Made by a program: the position numbers and the translations under genes. Below are positions 12,868-23,496 of a stretch of DNA of 64,000 nucleotides, piece by piece. Source of the DNA: Agrocybe praecox (taxonomy: Eukaryota; Basidiomycota; Agaricomycetes; Agaricales; Agrocybaceae); contig OZ024849.1 in the NCBI GenBank assembly GCA_964017145.1, positions 1,240,001 through 1,304,000 of the forward strand. Reading direction: 5' to 3'. How positions within the stretch are numbered: position 1 is the first letter of the stretch; the number at the start of each line of letters is the position of its first letter. Below the pieces are notes generated by a model that worked only from the letters and a program-made list of their open reading frames with translations, made no database searches and was not told where the DNA came from.

Positions 12868-13640
12868 GTGTCGGCCAACGTGACAGACTCCGTTCAGACA
12901 CAAGTCTCCAGAGACCATCAATACCTCTACACACCCGTGCCCCATGGCGTCAGGACCAGTGGGAATCGCCAGTCCAAATCGGAAAACCAATGCAAGCACC
13001 TGCGCGAGATGCGCTTTCAAAGAGAGGTTGACTTTCTCCTCTGGAATAACGAACGAGACGAGCTTCTCCGCAAGTTGGATGCGAGGGAGAGGGTGTTCAT
13101 TCTGCAACAAGTGGAGAAAATCGTGTATCGGGCGAAGTTGCAGACAGATACGGCCAACGTATTAGATCGACCTCGAGTGGCCGAAAGCGAGAAAAACCGG
13201 TTGCTCTTGATATGCAAACTAGAGAGAAGAAGTGGGAAGAAGAGAAGGTGGCCCTGCAGCGCTCTTTGGAAATCATCACGCAAGAAAGGGAGACCCTCTC
13301 CAAAGCGCAGGATAAATACGAGCACGAGAAAAAAAAAGGAAGCATGAAAGGGCCAGGATGATAGATCGATTGAGGGAAGAAAGGATGGTAAGGGAGGGAT
13401 TGGTCGCCGGTTTGCGACTTCGCGATGATCACGACGGGCATGAAAGGCGACGCGGGTTCACTCAAGAGCCAGAGCCTGAGGACTATTTTTCAGAATTTGG
13501 ATATCAGAAAGTTGACTTGAAGAGGAAGAGGATCAAAGAGGAACATGATCTTCCGCGAATGTACGTACGTGCTCCTACGTGCTCCTTTGTACGTTATTTC
13601 TATTTCCCCACATCTATTTTGATTTGATTTGATTTTAGAT
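12868..13640 (+). pseudogene. Coiled-coil family member with two apparent frameshifts
   Basis: Heptad-rich protein related in style to the three open coiled-coil genes downstream. The first frame (from 12868) reads through NERDELLRKLDARERVFILQ to about 13200. The coiled coil then continues in another frame (MQTREKKWEEEKVALQRSLE) to an A9 run at 13330-13338, and in a third frame after it (RKHERARMIDRLREERMVRE) to about 13560. No intron signals explain the changes. The end has the acidic then Lys/Arg-rich layout (EPEPEDYFSEF, DLKRKRIKEE) seen in the relatives. Either a decayed paralogue or, for the A9 run, a sequencing indel. Confidence 0.6.
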
Positions 13641-13972
13641 TCCCCTTTGAAGTCTCTTTGATAAAAATATGATGGATAACATTCGGGGATGAGTAAATGA
13701 GCATGGGGATATATCGGTTTGAGTCAAAGGGCACCTAGTATGAGCAACTACAACTACGCTATGTGATAAGCGGTCCTTTGTGCTGCTCTCAAAAGGATCC
13801 TTGGCGCGCTCCTGGGAGGTACATAATCCGGAGGCAGAGCATGCTCAACTGGCTAACTCTCGTTCTTTCCTCCCCTTTCCCCCGTCTCGTCGCCTTTTTG
13901 CTTCAATAACACCTCTCTATAAACCCCCTTCACCCTATATCCAACACTCCTTTCCGCAATAATTACTGCGAA

Positions 13973-15013
13973 ATGCCTTGGAACCACTCTCACCCACGCA
14001 ACCCCGTTGTTCATTCAAAGAACGCATACAGACCATCTCCATCCTCCAACGCCGCACAGCAACTTCGCACCGTTGACCCACGCTCACCCTACCCTCCCAG
14101 TAACATCAGCAGCACGAATCCTACGACTGTCGATGTACCCTCTTCAACCTCAAGTTCCTCCTCCACTACTAATGGTCATCCCGTAACTCCGCCAGTGGGC
14201 GATTGGGCTCGTCTACAGCAGGATAACGACTCCTTGAAAAAGGAGAACCAGGAACTGAAAGATACAAATGCGCGTTTAGAGCAAGAAAGGTATGAGACGA
14301 CAAGTCAGAGTGAAAAAAGTGGTCGCTGATCATTTCACTGTGTGCGTTCTATAGAAGTGGGCCAGCTTTGGCAGCTGAAATCGCCCGGTGTTTGCGGGAG
14401 TCTGAACTGAAAACGCAAGAAGTTTCGGTTCTTCCTGTTTCTCCACTACTTTCGGCTGGAAGTTTGGATTGCGACACTCTCCCATTCGACCTTGCTTATC
14501 CGGGAGCGAATAATCCAGATGGAAGCCGAAATTGCGAAGGCTTTGCAGGACTTGAGCGACATGACGTGTCTATACAACCAGGAGAAGATTGAGAGGCAGA
14601 CGCTCGAGACGCTCTTGAAGGACTCCGAATGGCGACAAAGAGAAGAATTAGAGAAAAACCTGCTTAGGGAAAAAATAGACTTCGAGTCGAAGTTGCGCCA
14701 AACTCAAGTCGTCAGCGATGAGCTGCGGTGGGCTAATGGGAGGATTGCGGAAAGAGCAGCCCAGGAGTTTGCACAGGCCGAAGCTAGGATTAGGGAGTTG
14801 GAGGAGGTGAAGGCGGTTTTAGAGAATGATCTTCAGGAGAGCCTACAAGCAGAAAAAGCGAACTTGACTAACTACGTTATTAACTCGAGGCATGTTATCG
14901 AGGGTCGCGTAGAGTATCTGAATAGGCGCTTAGGCATGGTCAAGGATGAGACTCCGGACTTGGAAGATGGCGAGCTCCTTGAAAGTGAAAGGAAGCGAAG
15001 GAGGTTAAATTAG
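13973..15013 (+). CDS. Coiled-coil protein, cluster paralogue A
   Basis: Three exons, 13973-14289, 14355-14421 and 14519-15013, give 292 codons plus stop. The second intron would start GTTTCG, a weak donor. Residues 1-80 are Ser/Pro/Thr-rich with the motif VDPRSPYPPS. From about 80 the chain is a nearly continuous coiled coil rich in Glu, Arg, Lys and Gln. It ends with an acidic block and basic tail, DLEDGELLESERKRRRLN, which resembles the end of the gene at 23497-25431. There is no signal peptide, membrane segment or enzyme motif. The basic terminus could be a nuclear localisation signal. Its 3' half and 3' flank are duplicated at 17825 and 21583. Function unknown. Confidence 0.75.
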
Positions 15014-15817
15014 GACTCTCCGTTATAAACCTTAATTTCTTGTATCTGTGTACCATTTTCTCTCACTGTGATTGGCGAGGCTGATCGGCGCCCAAATATA
15101 ATTAATTGATTGTGCTTTGTTGGCTTGCTGTTTTAACAGTAAGGTTCCTACCCCCCATAATTCACTTGAGTTTTGAGCTTGACAATCCGGGTTGTACGAG
15201 ACCTAAACAAGGACTCATCTTAACGGTAAACATGCCGGACTATGACATATATATTTAGAACGTGGCATGGTGACGTTGGACGTAGTTTCTCGGCATCGTT
15301 ACTATAAGTCATTCGACGGTTGTATTACGCGAAACGCGTTGTAAATGGGACACGCTGATAGTGCATGGGCAGACGTCGTGGGAATAGATATTTGATCCAT
15401 ACCCGGTACTACCAGGTACTACCGGGTACGACACTGGTCACCATACCTGGTACCTTTGGGTACTACCCGCACAACACTGCCGTACGAGGTCTCGTCTCGG
15501 CCAGCTCCGCTTGGCCCATAACTAACAAGTCGTGAGTCGTAACTTGAACGTACAGGGTAGTTTAAAGTTCACAAAATTCCAATTGCCCAATTTCCAAAGG
15601 CCACACTGCCCCGTCATTGCGATCATGCTGTTGTCCGACCACGTTGTACACCACTGCAATGCTTTTCGCATAAGACTGTACTTGGCTCATAGGCTTATAC
15701 CACCACTGCCATCTGGCACAGCCTCGTATCTATCCAAGAACTACTTAATCGTGACCAGGCTGTCGATCAGACTCACTCCTACATCCCTCTCAAGCTCCTC
15801 TGATTCTATCTTATTGG
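15014..15817. other. Intergenic region with short GGTACTACC repeats
   Basis: The 3' flank of paralogue A (15014-15125) recurs twice downstream. At 15400-15470 there is a cluster of GGTACTACC/CTGGTACC variants, direct and inverted, giving a stretch able to fold. Nothing else stands out. Confidence 0.4.
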
Positions 15818-16853
15818 ATGGGGCCCAGAGTCAGAACTCTGGGCCACCTAGGCCTCCTATTATTCGGAGGCATGCTGTATTGTGGTCTGCGGCCCATGTA
15901 TTTTCTGAGGTTGTCTTTCCATCTCTTCATCAATGACCTCACAGACGTTACTTCGTCTGCTCGACTATCAAAGGCCACATCCAAAATAGCCCTATTCACC
16001 ACTATGTACGTGGTCATTCTCTCTTAATATCATATCTCTGTAACCTTTCCTTTGTTTTGTTAGACTGGTGCTTTTCTCTATGTACATTGTCCCCCTGCAA
16101 TCCATCGTCACTCCCGGGATAGCAAGATTCTGGCGTCGAATTTTGTCAACGTGCAGTCAGTTCCTCAGCAAGAGCGCCCCATTTGATAGAACAACGCTCG
16201 CAACAATGAATTTGAGTCACATTTATGACATGGTTATTCAGCTGGATCATATCAAGTTCCTCATGAATAATCTTGCGTTACAAGTTGAGGCTAAATTCAA
16301 ACCATTACTCCTTTTGATGCTGATACTTTGGTGACTGCAGCAACGGGTTTATTTGAATGCAAATGAGCCAATCTTGAGACAAGTCCTCGGGCGCTCAGAG
16401 AGGTTTTCGTCGCTTGCGATGCAAATACCGTACGGTTGCTCTGAAGACGCTTTAGAAACAGTCAAGACGTATCGTCGGTAAGGAACTACCCTGAGAGATA
16501 ATCAGACTCATCAATTAGCTTACAATACTCTACAGAATCCTATCCGAGGTTAATGAAGCGGTACAGCTGGGCAGGAGCTTCAGAGAGAAGGTCAGCCGGC
16601 TATACGAGCAACTTGATGCGTGCATAACTGCGATTGAGGTGCGCTTTCATTGTATTTGAGACTCATGTAACATCCAAATGACAGCTTATCAGAGCCTTGT
16701 TTCATCGTCCAGGGGTAATTCTTCTCCATCTATGCATACTGCTCCTGCTCACTCATCTACTCGTAAGTACTATGTTTACTCGTACGAACTCCCTCCATTG
16801 AATGACGAATTTAATACTTAACAACGTAGCTTTATTTGAAAATTCTCATCTGA
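15818..16853 (+). CDS. Small multi-spanning membrane protein, unknown family
   Basis: Six exons join in consistent phase: 15818-16005, 16064-16283, 16341-16477, 16536-16638, 16685-16762 and 16830-16853; 249 codons plus stop. Hydrophobic helices are predicted near residues 8-35 (LGLLLFGGMLYCGL region), 60-75 (ILVLFSMYIVPL) and close to the C-terminus (VILLHLCILLLLTHLLLYL). The middle is helical and charged (REKVSRLYEQLDACITAIE). I do not recognise the family. Support comes from six joined exons with clean acceptors and a total length divisible by three. An alternative frame in the last exons (LFENSHLIITGGNF) resembles the Gly-rich start of fungal NACHT proteins, but it does not fit the phase. 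Confidence 0.5.
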
Positions 16854-17824
16854 TTATCACCGGAGGAAACTTTGTCCAGAGTAATCTCGTACGAAATGAC
16901 GACCTTTCCGTGAGCATCTGAATATTATGAGTATGGCATCCTAGCACGTCTGACACTACTTCTGTGAAGATTAAGATATTGCGAATGCAATATATTACAT
17001 TTGGCCTTTTATTTGAGTAAGCGGGCTCTATTTGTAGACTACGCGAACATCGTTGCAGGCCCAAGGGTCTTCGTTGATGTTTTCCACCGGTGTTTTCTGA
17101 CAAATGTTTCCTGCGTTACTTCAAAGAGATATGAGTGAGTCATCGGAGGTTTAGCTGTTGCTGCGCATAGTATTACGGTGGATACTTCAGCCATCACGTT
17201 AAACCTGCTTTTATCTCTTCTCGCATACCACATTTAACTTTTTTTTTTTTGAATCGAATTTATTGTCCTAAGTTAAGGCCTGGCCTTATGTAGGACGTCT
17301 ACCTAGCTCTTTCTATATATATTGTCCAATAAATTTGGCTAACTCTACGAATGCAGTGGGCCTCCTTTGGAGAGCTCGGGCTTACAATGCAAGCATTGTT
17401 ATGGGGGTATGTATGCTACTGACTAAATGTAAGTGGTTTAGATTGTATTATGTATAGTAGCCGTTGACCCGTGCTTCGCACGGTTTTTTGCCTTACCGTA
17501 CTCCAACTTCCAAGTGAAAATAAAACTTCTCAAGATACAGTCGAAAGGCAACACTGCTGCTTGCCAAACTGTAACACTTTTAAGTACTTGCTTTCTTTGC
17601 AGCCACTTGTCGCCCACCTTTAGTTTGCTCCTCGTGGCCCAGTTTTAGAATATTGAGAAATAAAGTAAATCTATATCGAGATAAATAGAAATACATGGTA
17701 TCTAGATTCTGCAAAATACAAATGTACAGTGCTAGTAAGACGTCTTAAGCATGATTAAAACAGGATCGAGATGTAAGCCTGCAAGAGCTCCAGCGCTCGC
17801 AAGGCGCAGGTCACAACGTCCGTT
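16854..17824. other. Gene-poor stretch with a GC-rich hairpin at 17468-17484
   Basis: AT-rich, many stops in all frames. At 17468-17484 CCCGTGC TTC GCACGG forms a short perfect-stem hairpin, followed by a T run. Nothing else is recognisable. It lies just upstream of the truncated copy of coiled-coil gene A. Confidence 0.35.
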
Positions 17825-18204
17825 TTCGAGTCGAAGTTGCACCAAACTCAAGTCGTCAACGATGAGCTGGTGTGGGCTAATGAGAGGATTGCGGAAAGAG
17901 CAGCCCAGGAGTTTGCACAGGCCGAAGCTAGGATTAGGGAGTTGGAGAAGGTGAAGGCGGTTTTAGAGAATGATCTTCAGGAGAGCCTACAAGCAGAAAG
18001 GGCGAACTTGACTAACTACGTTATTAACTCGAGGCATGTTATTGAGGGTCGCGTAGAGTATCTGAATACTTACTAGGCATGGTCAAGGATGAGACTCCGG
18101 ACTTGGAGGATGGTGAGCTTCTTGAAAGTGAAAGGAAGCGAAGGAGATTAAATTAAGACTCTCCATTATATCATTTTCTCACTACGATTGGCGGGGCTGA
18201 TTGG
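17825..18204 (+). pseudogene. Truncated duplicate of the 3' end of coiled-coil gene A
   Basis: From TTCGAGTCGAAGTTGC onward this copies the gene A region at 14680-15080, including the coding end and the first part of the 3' flank, with scattered substitutions. The frame runs from about 17837 to a stop at 18074-18076. The parent sequence RRLGMVKDETP is replaced there by a small indel, so the conserved acidic/basic tail (18100-18155) is out of frame. The copy stops at CTGATTGG, exactly where a transposon-like terminal repeat begins (18205). Confidence 0.85.
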
Positions 18205-18306
18205 TATGAAACCCCGGACTGTCAAGCTTCAAAACGTGTAGCCAAACATGACCGGCATGAGTTGCCGAATATTTTTGGCTTTTGGCACTTGCCGAGACCA
18301 AATTTA
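18205..18306 (+). repeat. Solo terminal repeat of the 36305-37849 element family
   Basis: TATGAAACCCCGGACTGTC and the following roughly 100 bp match the left terminus of the TIR element at 36305 (and, inverted, 37849). No partner terminus is seen within the next few kb, so this is a solo end or a deletion remnant. Confidence 0.8.
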
Positions 18307-19061
18307 GTCACTGACTCGAAGCCGTCTTTTGTCGCTGCGAACCAGCCGCCGCGGCAATACGGATGCAACACTAGTGGTAGTACAATCACAACGATTAGAA
18401 GTGGAAGTCGCTTTCAGTGTTCGGAAAGGGGAATGGGCTAGATTTGGAATGGCGGGGGACCACTACGGAAGGCCTTCAATATGGAAGAGGTTATCAGAGC
18501 CGCGAACGGCGGGATGAAGCCGACATCACCTATATATTTACCAATCACTTAGTATATCCAGACAACTATGCCACAGTCCTATAGTCGACATGAACACTCC
18601 TCCCAGGATTGTGCGTGAATTTTGACCTGAGATATCGCCTTTCACAATCACGTCCCACATATTCAGTATACTTTCAATTTGCATCAGTAATGCAGTTTTC
18701 GTGATAACATTGAAGGCTCTGTCCTAGGGCGCGTGTATCTTTCAAGCCATTATGGCACGATCATATTCTACTATCTTTTATCTTTTTACCACTGCGAACG
18801 TGTACCTCCCATGGTTCTCCTACCCATTTCTCTCAACAATTTTTATTGCAAAATTTCAACGACGCGACGCGCCGGAAACACATGATATGCAGCGGTTATA
18901 TTGGATGGAGCCGCCCCTAAAGGACTGGTGTTCCAAGCTCCGTCGGCGTCATAGTTGCACTTCTTTCCCTTCCGCTACCTTCTATGTTCTGAATACAATC
19001 TGAACTTCTAAGTTTTGAATACAGTCTGGATCGGAATCTTAAACATAGTCTTTTTGAGATA
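18307..19061. other. Intergenic region, no supported gene
   Basis: Short open stretches at 18329-18517 and 18752-19003 show no family resemblance and no splice logic. The final 100 bp would contain the promoter of the Spt5-like gene. Confidence 0.35.
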
Positions 19062-21186
19062 ATGTCAGAAACAGATCTTAGGCTCTCGAAACGGCGCAGG
19101 ACAGAGGTACGTACCTACATTATTATAGCTATTGATACGCTGACGATTACTGGTGCATAAAATAGAGAAATCCTTTCATCGACTTGGAGGCAATAGTGGA
19201 CGAAGATGAAGAAATTGAAGACGAAGTGGAGATATCTGAAAGTGCGTTCTTGCTTCGTCCGTACGCCGTACGTAGCTGACATTGAACCTCATCAGGTTTT
19301 GTGGTTGATGATACCACCGAGCCAAATGATTACCCACCTAGCGAAGCTCAAATATTCACTGCAAACTGCAATGAAGATGCTGTCAATGATCAGTTCTTCG
19401 AACAACTCATCCAGCGGGCCAGGAATCGAGCAAAGACAGGACCGCAGCCAATGGTCCATGATCAATTGGGCACTCTTCGCATCATGGAAGGAGACGCAGT
19501 ACAAGATAGGGTACTCTCCATAACTCGGGACGAAGTGGGAGCACTTAAATGGGTACGAATGCGCCGTATAAAAGGTAAACTAGGTATCTATGTTGGCGAC
19601 CTTGCCCTCGCGATCAGCACACCTGAACCCACCGAATTTGAATATTGGCTTATTCCACGGCCTAGAATAAGTGGGCAAGTGAAAGGATTAAGGCCCATTC
19701 AAAGATTCTTCATCGCTTCTATGGCCCTAGAACAAGCAGGACAGGATGGATCGAAAGCGCAGGTGCCGAATTCTACGTTCATCTATAAGGGTGACCTCTA
19801 CAGCCTCTCGGGCTTCCTGATTATACGTGGCCCATCTACCCTTGCGGCCTCTTACAATGGGCAAGTGTTGCCAACGCCCTACGAATTTGACTTTTTTACT
19901 GCTTGCGAAGCCCTCGAATTTAACTTTCAATGCGCTACAAAGTTAAGAATCGCACAGAATGTGTTAAATATCGGGGATCGGGTTAGATGTGTGGGAGAAC
20001 TGCAAGGACTCGTTGGTTTGATACAGGATATGTCTGAGGACAATATCACCATCCATATCCCATCTATGGATATAATCGAAACGGTGATGCGATACGAAGT
20101 CAGGAAGGAGTTCCGAATAGGCGATCTTGTATCTGTATCGTCAGAAGATCAGGATGATAAACCAGGCTGGGTCGTATCTGTTAATGACCGCACAGTTAGT
20201 GTATTGGATCTCAAAAATCACGTCGAAGTACGTATCCTATTTCAAACTACATATACAGGTCGTAGTTGATATATCACATATAGATCGATTGTTCTTGGCA
20301 ACAACTTCGATTCAGCGACGAGAGGGCAAGCATAAGAGATCTTTGCAAAATCTCCAGTCTTTCATTTGAGGATCGCCGTTCAATGTGCTACAATCCCAAT
20401 GCTAAGTATATTGGAAGGCCAGTCATGGTTGTGGGAGCGAACATTTTCAAGGCTATCAAGGGGACAATCCGAGATGTGACCCTTGACGGACATGCTTTTG
20501 TGTCCCTTGATTTATTCAATCACCCGCAGCGGGAAAAATTCAAACTGTTCGACCTTCGCTTAATGTCAGTGACTTTTAATGGGGTGATTACAATATATGC
20601 TGACACTTCATTTTTTAGTCTGAACAACAATCTTGTGGATATTGGGGGGAGCGAGAAACCAATAGAGACTGCTGCCTCACCTTTTCCACCTGACGTAACT
20701 GAAGAAAGTATTGTGGGAACCTCAATGCATACGCCATCTACTCCGACAGGCGATGGAGAACCATCATCCAGGACACCTGAGACTCCACACAGCGACGTTG
20801 AACCAGAACCCATTATACCTACTTGGATGGCAGATCCAAAAATGAGAGGCGTACGTATTGTGGTTGCGGAGCGACATAAAACCAATGAAAACAAGGCTTA
20901 CGAAGTCAAAAACATTATAAACGATGTGGTAACTGTCAGGGATGGTATGAAGTCCAAGCAATTTGCATTGGACGAGATTGTTCCATGTGTGCCAACCCGT
21001 ACACAAGATGTGGTTGTTTCATTCGAACCTGGCGAATATTTTGGTCAAATCTTTCGCATGAAGGAATTTGGCCCGAAAGAATGCATCCTTCGAAAGTATG
21101 GCGTCCGAAAAACCACTCAAGTAGAGAAACTTTACCATCTCCGCACGAAAAAGCTTTGTGTCATCTATCCTTCAAAGAAATTGTAA
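19062..21186 (+). CDS. Spt5-like KOW-domain protein
   Basis: Four exons, 19062-19106, 19166-19241, 19296-20227 and 20284-21186, give 651 codons plus stop. The N-terminus has the Spt5 layout: a short basic start (LSKRRRTERNPFIDLEA) then an acidic run (DEDEEIEDEVE). An NGN-like region follows (RMRRIKGKLGIYVGDLALAI). KOW-like blocks are VLNIGDRVRCVGELQGLVGLI at about residue 265, EFRIGDLVSVSSEDQDDKPG at about 310, and YIGRPVMVVGANIFKAIKGT at about 385, the last close to the canonical Spt5 KOW (IGKPVKVIKGPYKGY). A Pro/Thr/Ser linker with repeated TPSTP-type motifs follows. True Spt5 is the elongation factor pausing RNA polymerase II with Spt4, but this protein is shorter and diverged, and lacks the CTR repeats. 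It is best read as a paralogue, not the housekeeping SPT5. Confidence 0.7.
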
Positions 21187-21582
21187 TAAGCTCTCTTGTC
21201 TTCCCAGAGGTCTAATTTGGAATAGATTACGTGTTTTAAGACCAAGCTATGTATCTTTGACTTCTGTAGCTGTGATAATGTTTGTAGTACAGACTGCAGC
21301 GCAAAATACAAAATCATCTGCTCCCAATGACATCTCGATGTCCCTGATTTGTCTAGGAATGTGTTCTACAGCGGTCTTGTTCTTAATCAGCGCAGTAGCC
21401 TCGGAGAAAGGTAAGAAGACGGACACGCTTCTACATGAGACTCTAAGTCTATGGAAATCCATCTCTCTCTCTCTGAAACGAGTAATTCAAAATTGTACCT
21501 AGCATTCGAATCGTGTCAAGTCGTGCCGAAACGTAGCGATTCGTAAAAAGCGCGTACACAGCCTGTCTTATCTCGTCCAGAA

Positions 21583-21715
21583 GCGAAGGAGGTTAAATTA
21601 GGACTTTCCGTTATACTTAGTTATACACCTTAATTTCTTGTATCCATGTACCATTCTACGATTGACGAGGCTGATTGGCGCCCAAATATGATTAATTGAT
21701 CGTGCTTTGTTTGGG
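21583..21715 (+). repeat. Third copy of the coiled-coil gene A 3' flank
   Basis: GAAGCGAAGGAGGTTAAATT through GATTAATTGATCGTGCTTTG matches 14993-15122 with a few small indels. It carries only the last codons and the 3' flank. It lies about 100 bp upstream of the next coiled-coil gene. Confidence 0.85.
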
Positions 21716-21821
21716 AACATCATTTGATAGCCGAACAAACCGAAATTTTGAATGCCCGGGCCAGGTTCCTTTGTTTAATGTTCATCGTCCTTTAATATTT
21801 CCTTCACATCCCAACCCCAAC

Positions 21822-22763
21822 ATGTCCAACACTGAGAACCGGTCATCCACAAGCCAGCACATATACACCGAAAGTGCTTTCTCAGCTCAGACATCTGCAT
21901 CAGCAACGACAACAACTTATCCCATCCCATCCCTACGAGCCACAGACCCGCGTCCAAGACCGCCAGGATACAATCTTATCAGGGACACCCCCCAGAACTC
22001 CATGTCAGGCCACGTCAAAATTCCAACGTCTGACATCCTAGGTGCATTCGCACAAATGGCAGAGCAGAACGCCGAACTCAAGGCACGCGTCGCTCATGTT
22101 GAACGGGTCCGACACGAGGAAAGGCAGAAGTGGGACGTGGAAATCCTCCGCCTTCGCACTCTTTTGCAACATAATGGCCTGTCTTGGGACATCCCGACGC
22201 ACGGAGGACAAAAGTATATGATCATGGAGAAGGACGAGAGGCGGGAGTATGAGCAATTGCGAACGGAGAAAGCTGCTCGTGAAATTGAGGAGTTGAAGAA
22301 GAAGATAAGGACAATGCGGACAAGTCAGGAAAGTAAGAGGAAAAATTGGGAGACGGCGAAAAAAGAGCATCACGCGAGGAAAATGGAACTCATGGCTGAG
22401 ATCCACACTTTGAAGAGCGAAGCGGCCCTAAACGAGCGCACCCGTATGCAGGAGAAGGAAAATTGGGATTCTGAGCGTAGAGCTCTGGCTACACTCGTCA
22501 ATGAAGCAGAGGCTTGCAAAGCGGAAGCGGAAAACTTGCTGGAAGAGGAAAGAAAGGATTTAGAGGGAGAAATTATCCGTGAAAGGGTGGAGAAGGAGTA
22601 CCTCGCGTCAACTTTGCGAGTTATTCGGGAGGGTATTTTGGACGATGCAGAACAGCAAGAAAAAAGAAGAAATTTCTTCGAAATGCAGGCACAGACGAAT
22701 AGCGAACTCGAGCAGTGGAGAGCAAACATGCAGTTCGGACAGCGATCATCCAGCGAGTCTTAG
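21822..22763 (+). CDS. Coiled-coil protein, cluster paralogue B
   Basis: A single exon of 313 codons plus stop. Residues 1-65 are Ser/Thr/Pro-rich and include ATDPRPRPPG, comparable to VDPRSPYPPS in paralogue A and SDPRLPKPN in paralogue C. From about residue 75 the chain is coiled coil (AEQNAELKARVAHVERVRHE), and it ends Ser-rich without the GELLE/GEILE tail. No catalytic motif, signal peptide or membrane segment. The ATG at 21822 is preferred over upstream in-frame codons because the Ser/Thr-rich start then matches the relatives. Function unknown; possibly a structural or scaffold protein. Confidence 0.75.
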   Translation: MSNTENRSSTSQHIYTESAFSAQTSASATTTTYPIPSLRATDPRPRPPGYNLIRDTPQNSMSGHVKIPTSDILGAFAQMAEQNAELKARVAHVERVRHEERQKWDVEILRLRTLLQHNGLSWDIPTHGGQKYMIMEKDERREYEQLRTEKAAREIEELKKKIRTMRTSQESKRKNWETAKKEHHARKMELMAEIHTLKSEAALNERTRMQEKENWDSERRALATLVNEAEACKAEAENLLEEERKDLEGEIIRERVEKEYLASTLRVIREGILDDAEQQEKRRNFFEMQAQTNSELEQWRANMQFGQRSSSES

Positions 22764-23496
22764 AAATTACTCAATTTCTTGTGGTCAAAAACAAATCTTT
22801 CTATTTACCAAACCGAATTCTATAGGCTATACAAGAACAGAGCGCCCGTACGCCATTTATTACTTCATATGCCCTTTTGGTGTCGCAGTGCTCTGTGAAA
22901 GACACCGAATTTCAACGATCTCGCTTGAACATGATAATTGATCCTTTGAACCACTTGCTCAAGCTGGACGACAGCCTGTCTTGGCCCTCTTTGACCTCAC
23001 ACCATCAGGCCAATTTTCAGACGAGTCCCCCGCATATGGTAGGGCGCTTGACGAATAGGAAGCGAATAATAATTGCACGAAACTTGTACGAAACTCACGT
23101 TGGATGGACTCCGACTTTATACTCCAAGCCTCCAGCGTGAAACATCCGAACTGGGCAGCGTATATATTCTTGGATCATGACTCGTTGTGTGAAGGTCCTA
23201 AACAAAATTCCCAAAAATAGGAGAGATAAACAAGAAAATCCCACAATCCGAAACATTTTCATTCTCACCACACGGCGTATGTATATTTATATACGTACGC
23301 ACATGCACATGATGATCAAATTATACCTGCTTTAGACAATGCGGTGTTCATGATAAAGATAAAGCAGGCATAACTGAACGGTCCTGGCAACGCCCCCCCC
23401 CCCCCCCATCATATCATACATACATCCTCCGCCATTTATTTCTGCTTTCCGCCTTCCGCATTTCTCCCTTCGTGCTCTGGCGACTCCGGATTACAC
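22764..23496. other. Intergenic region with a C15 homopolymer
   Basis: No supported gene. A run of 15 C lies at 23393-23407, about 90 bp before the start of paralogue C, between purine-rich and pyrimidine-rich promoter-like sequence. Homopolymers of this length are prone to assembly error. Confidence 0.45.

Noticed and set aside
16830..16914. NACHT-like N-terminal segment (LFENSHLIITGGNF)
   Set aside because: Attractive by eye, but the frame conflicts with the exon phases of the preceding gene and no NACHT domain follows.
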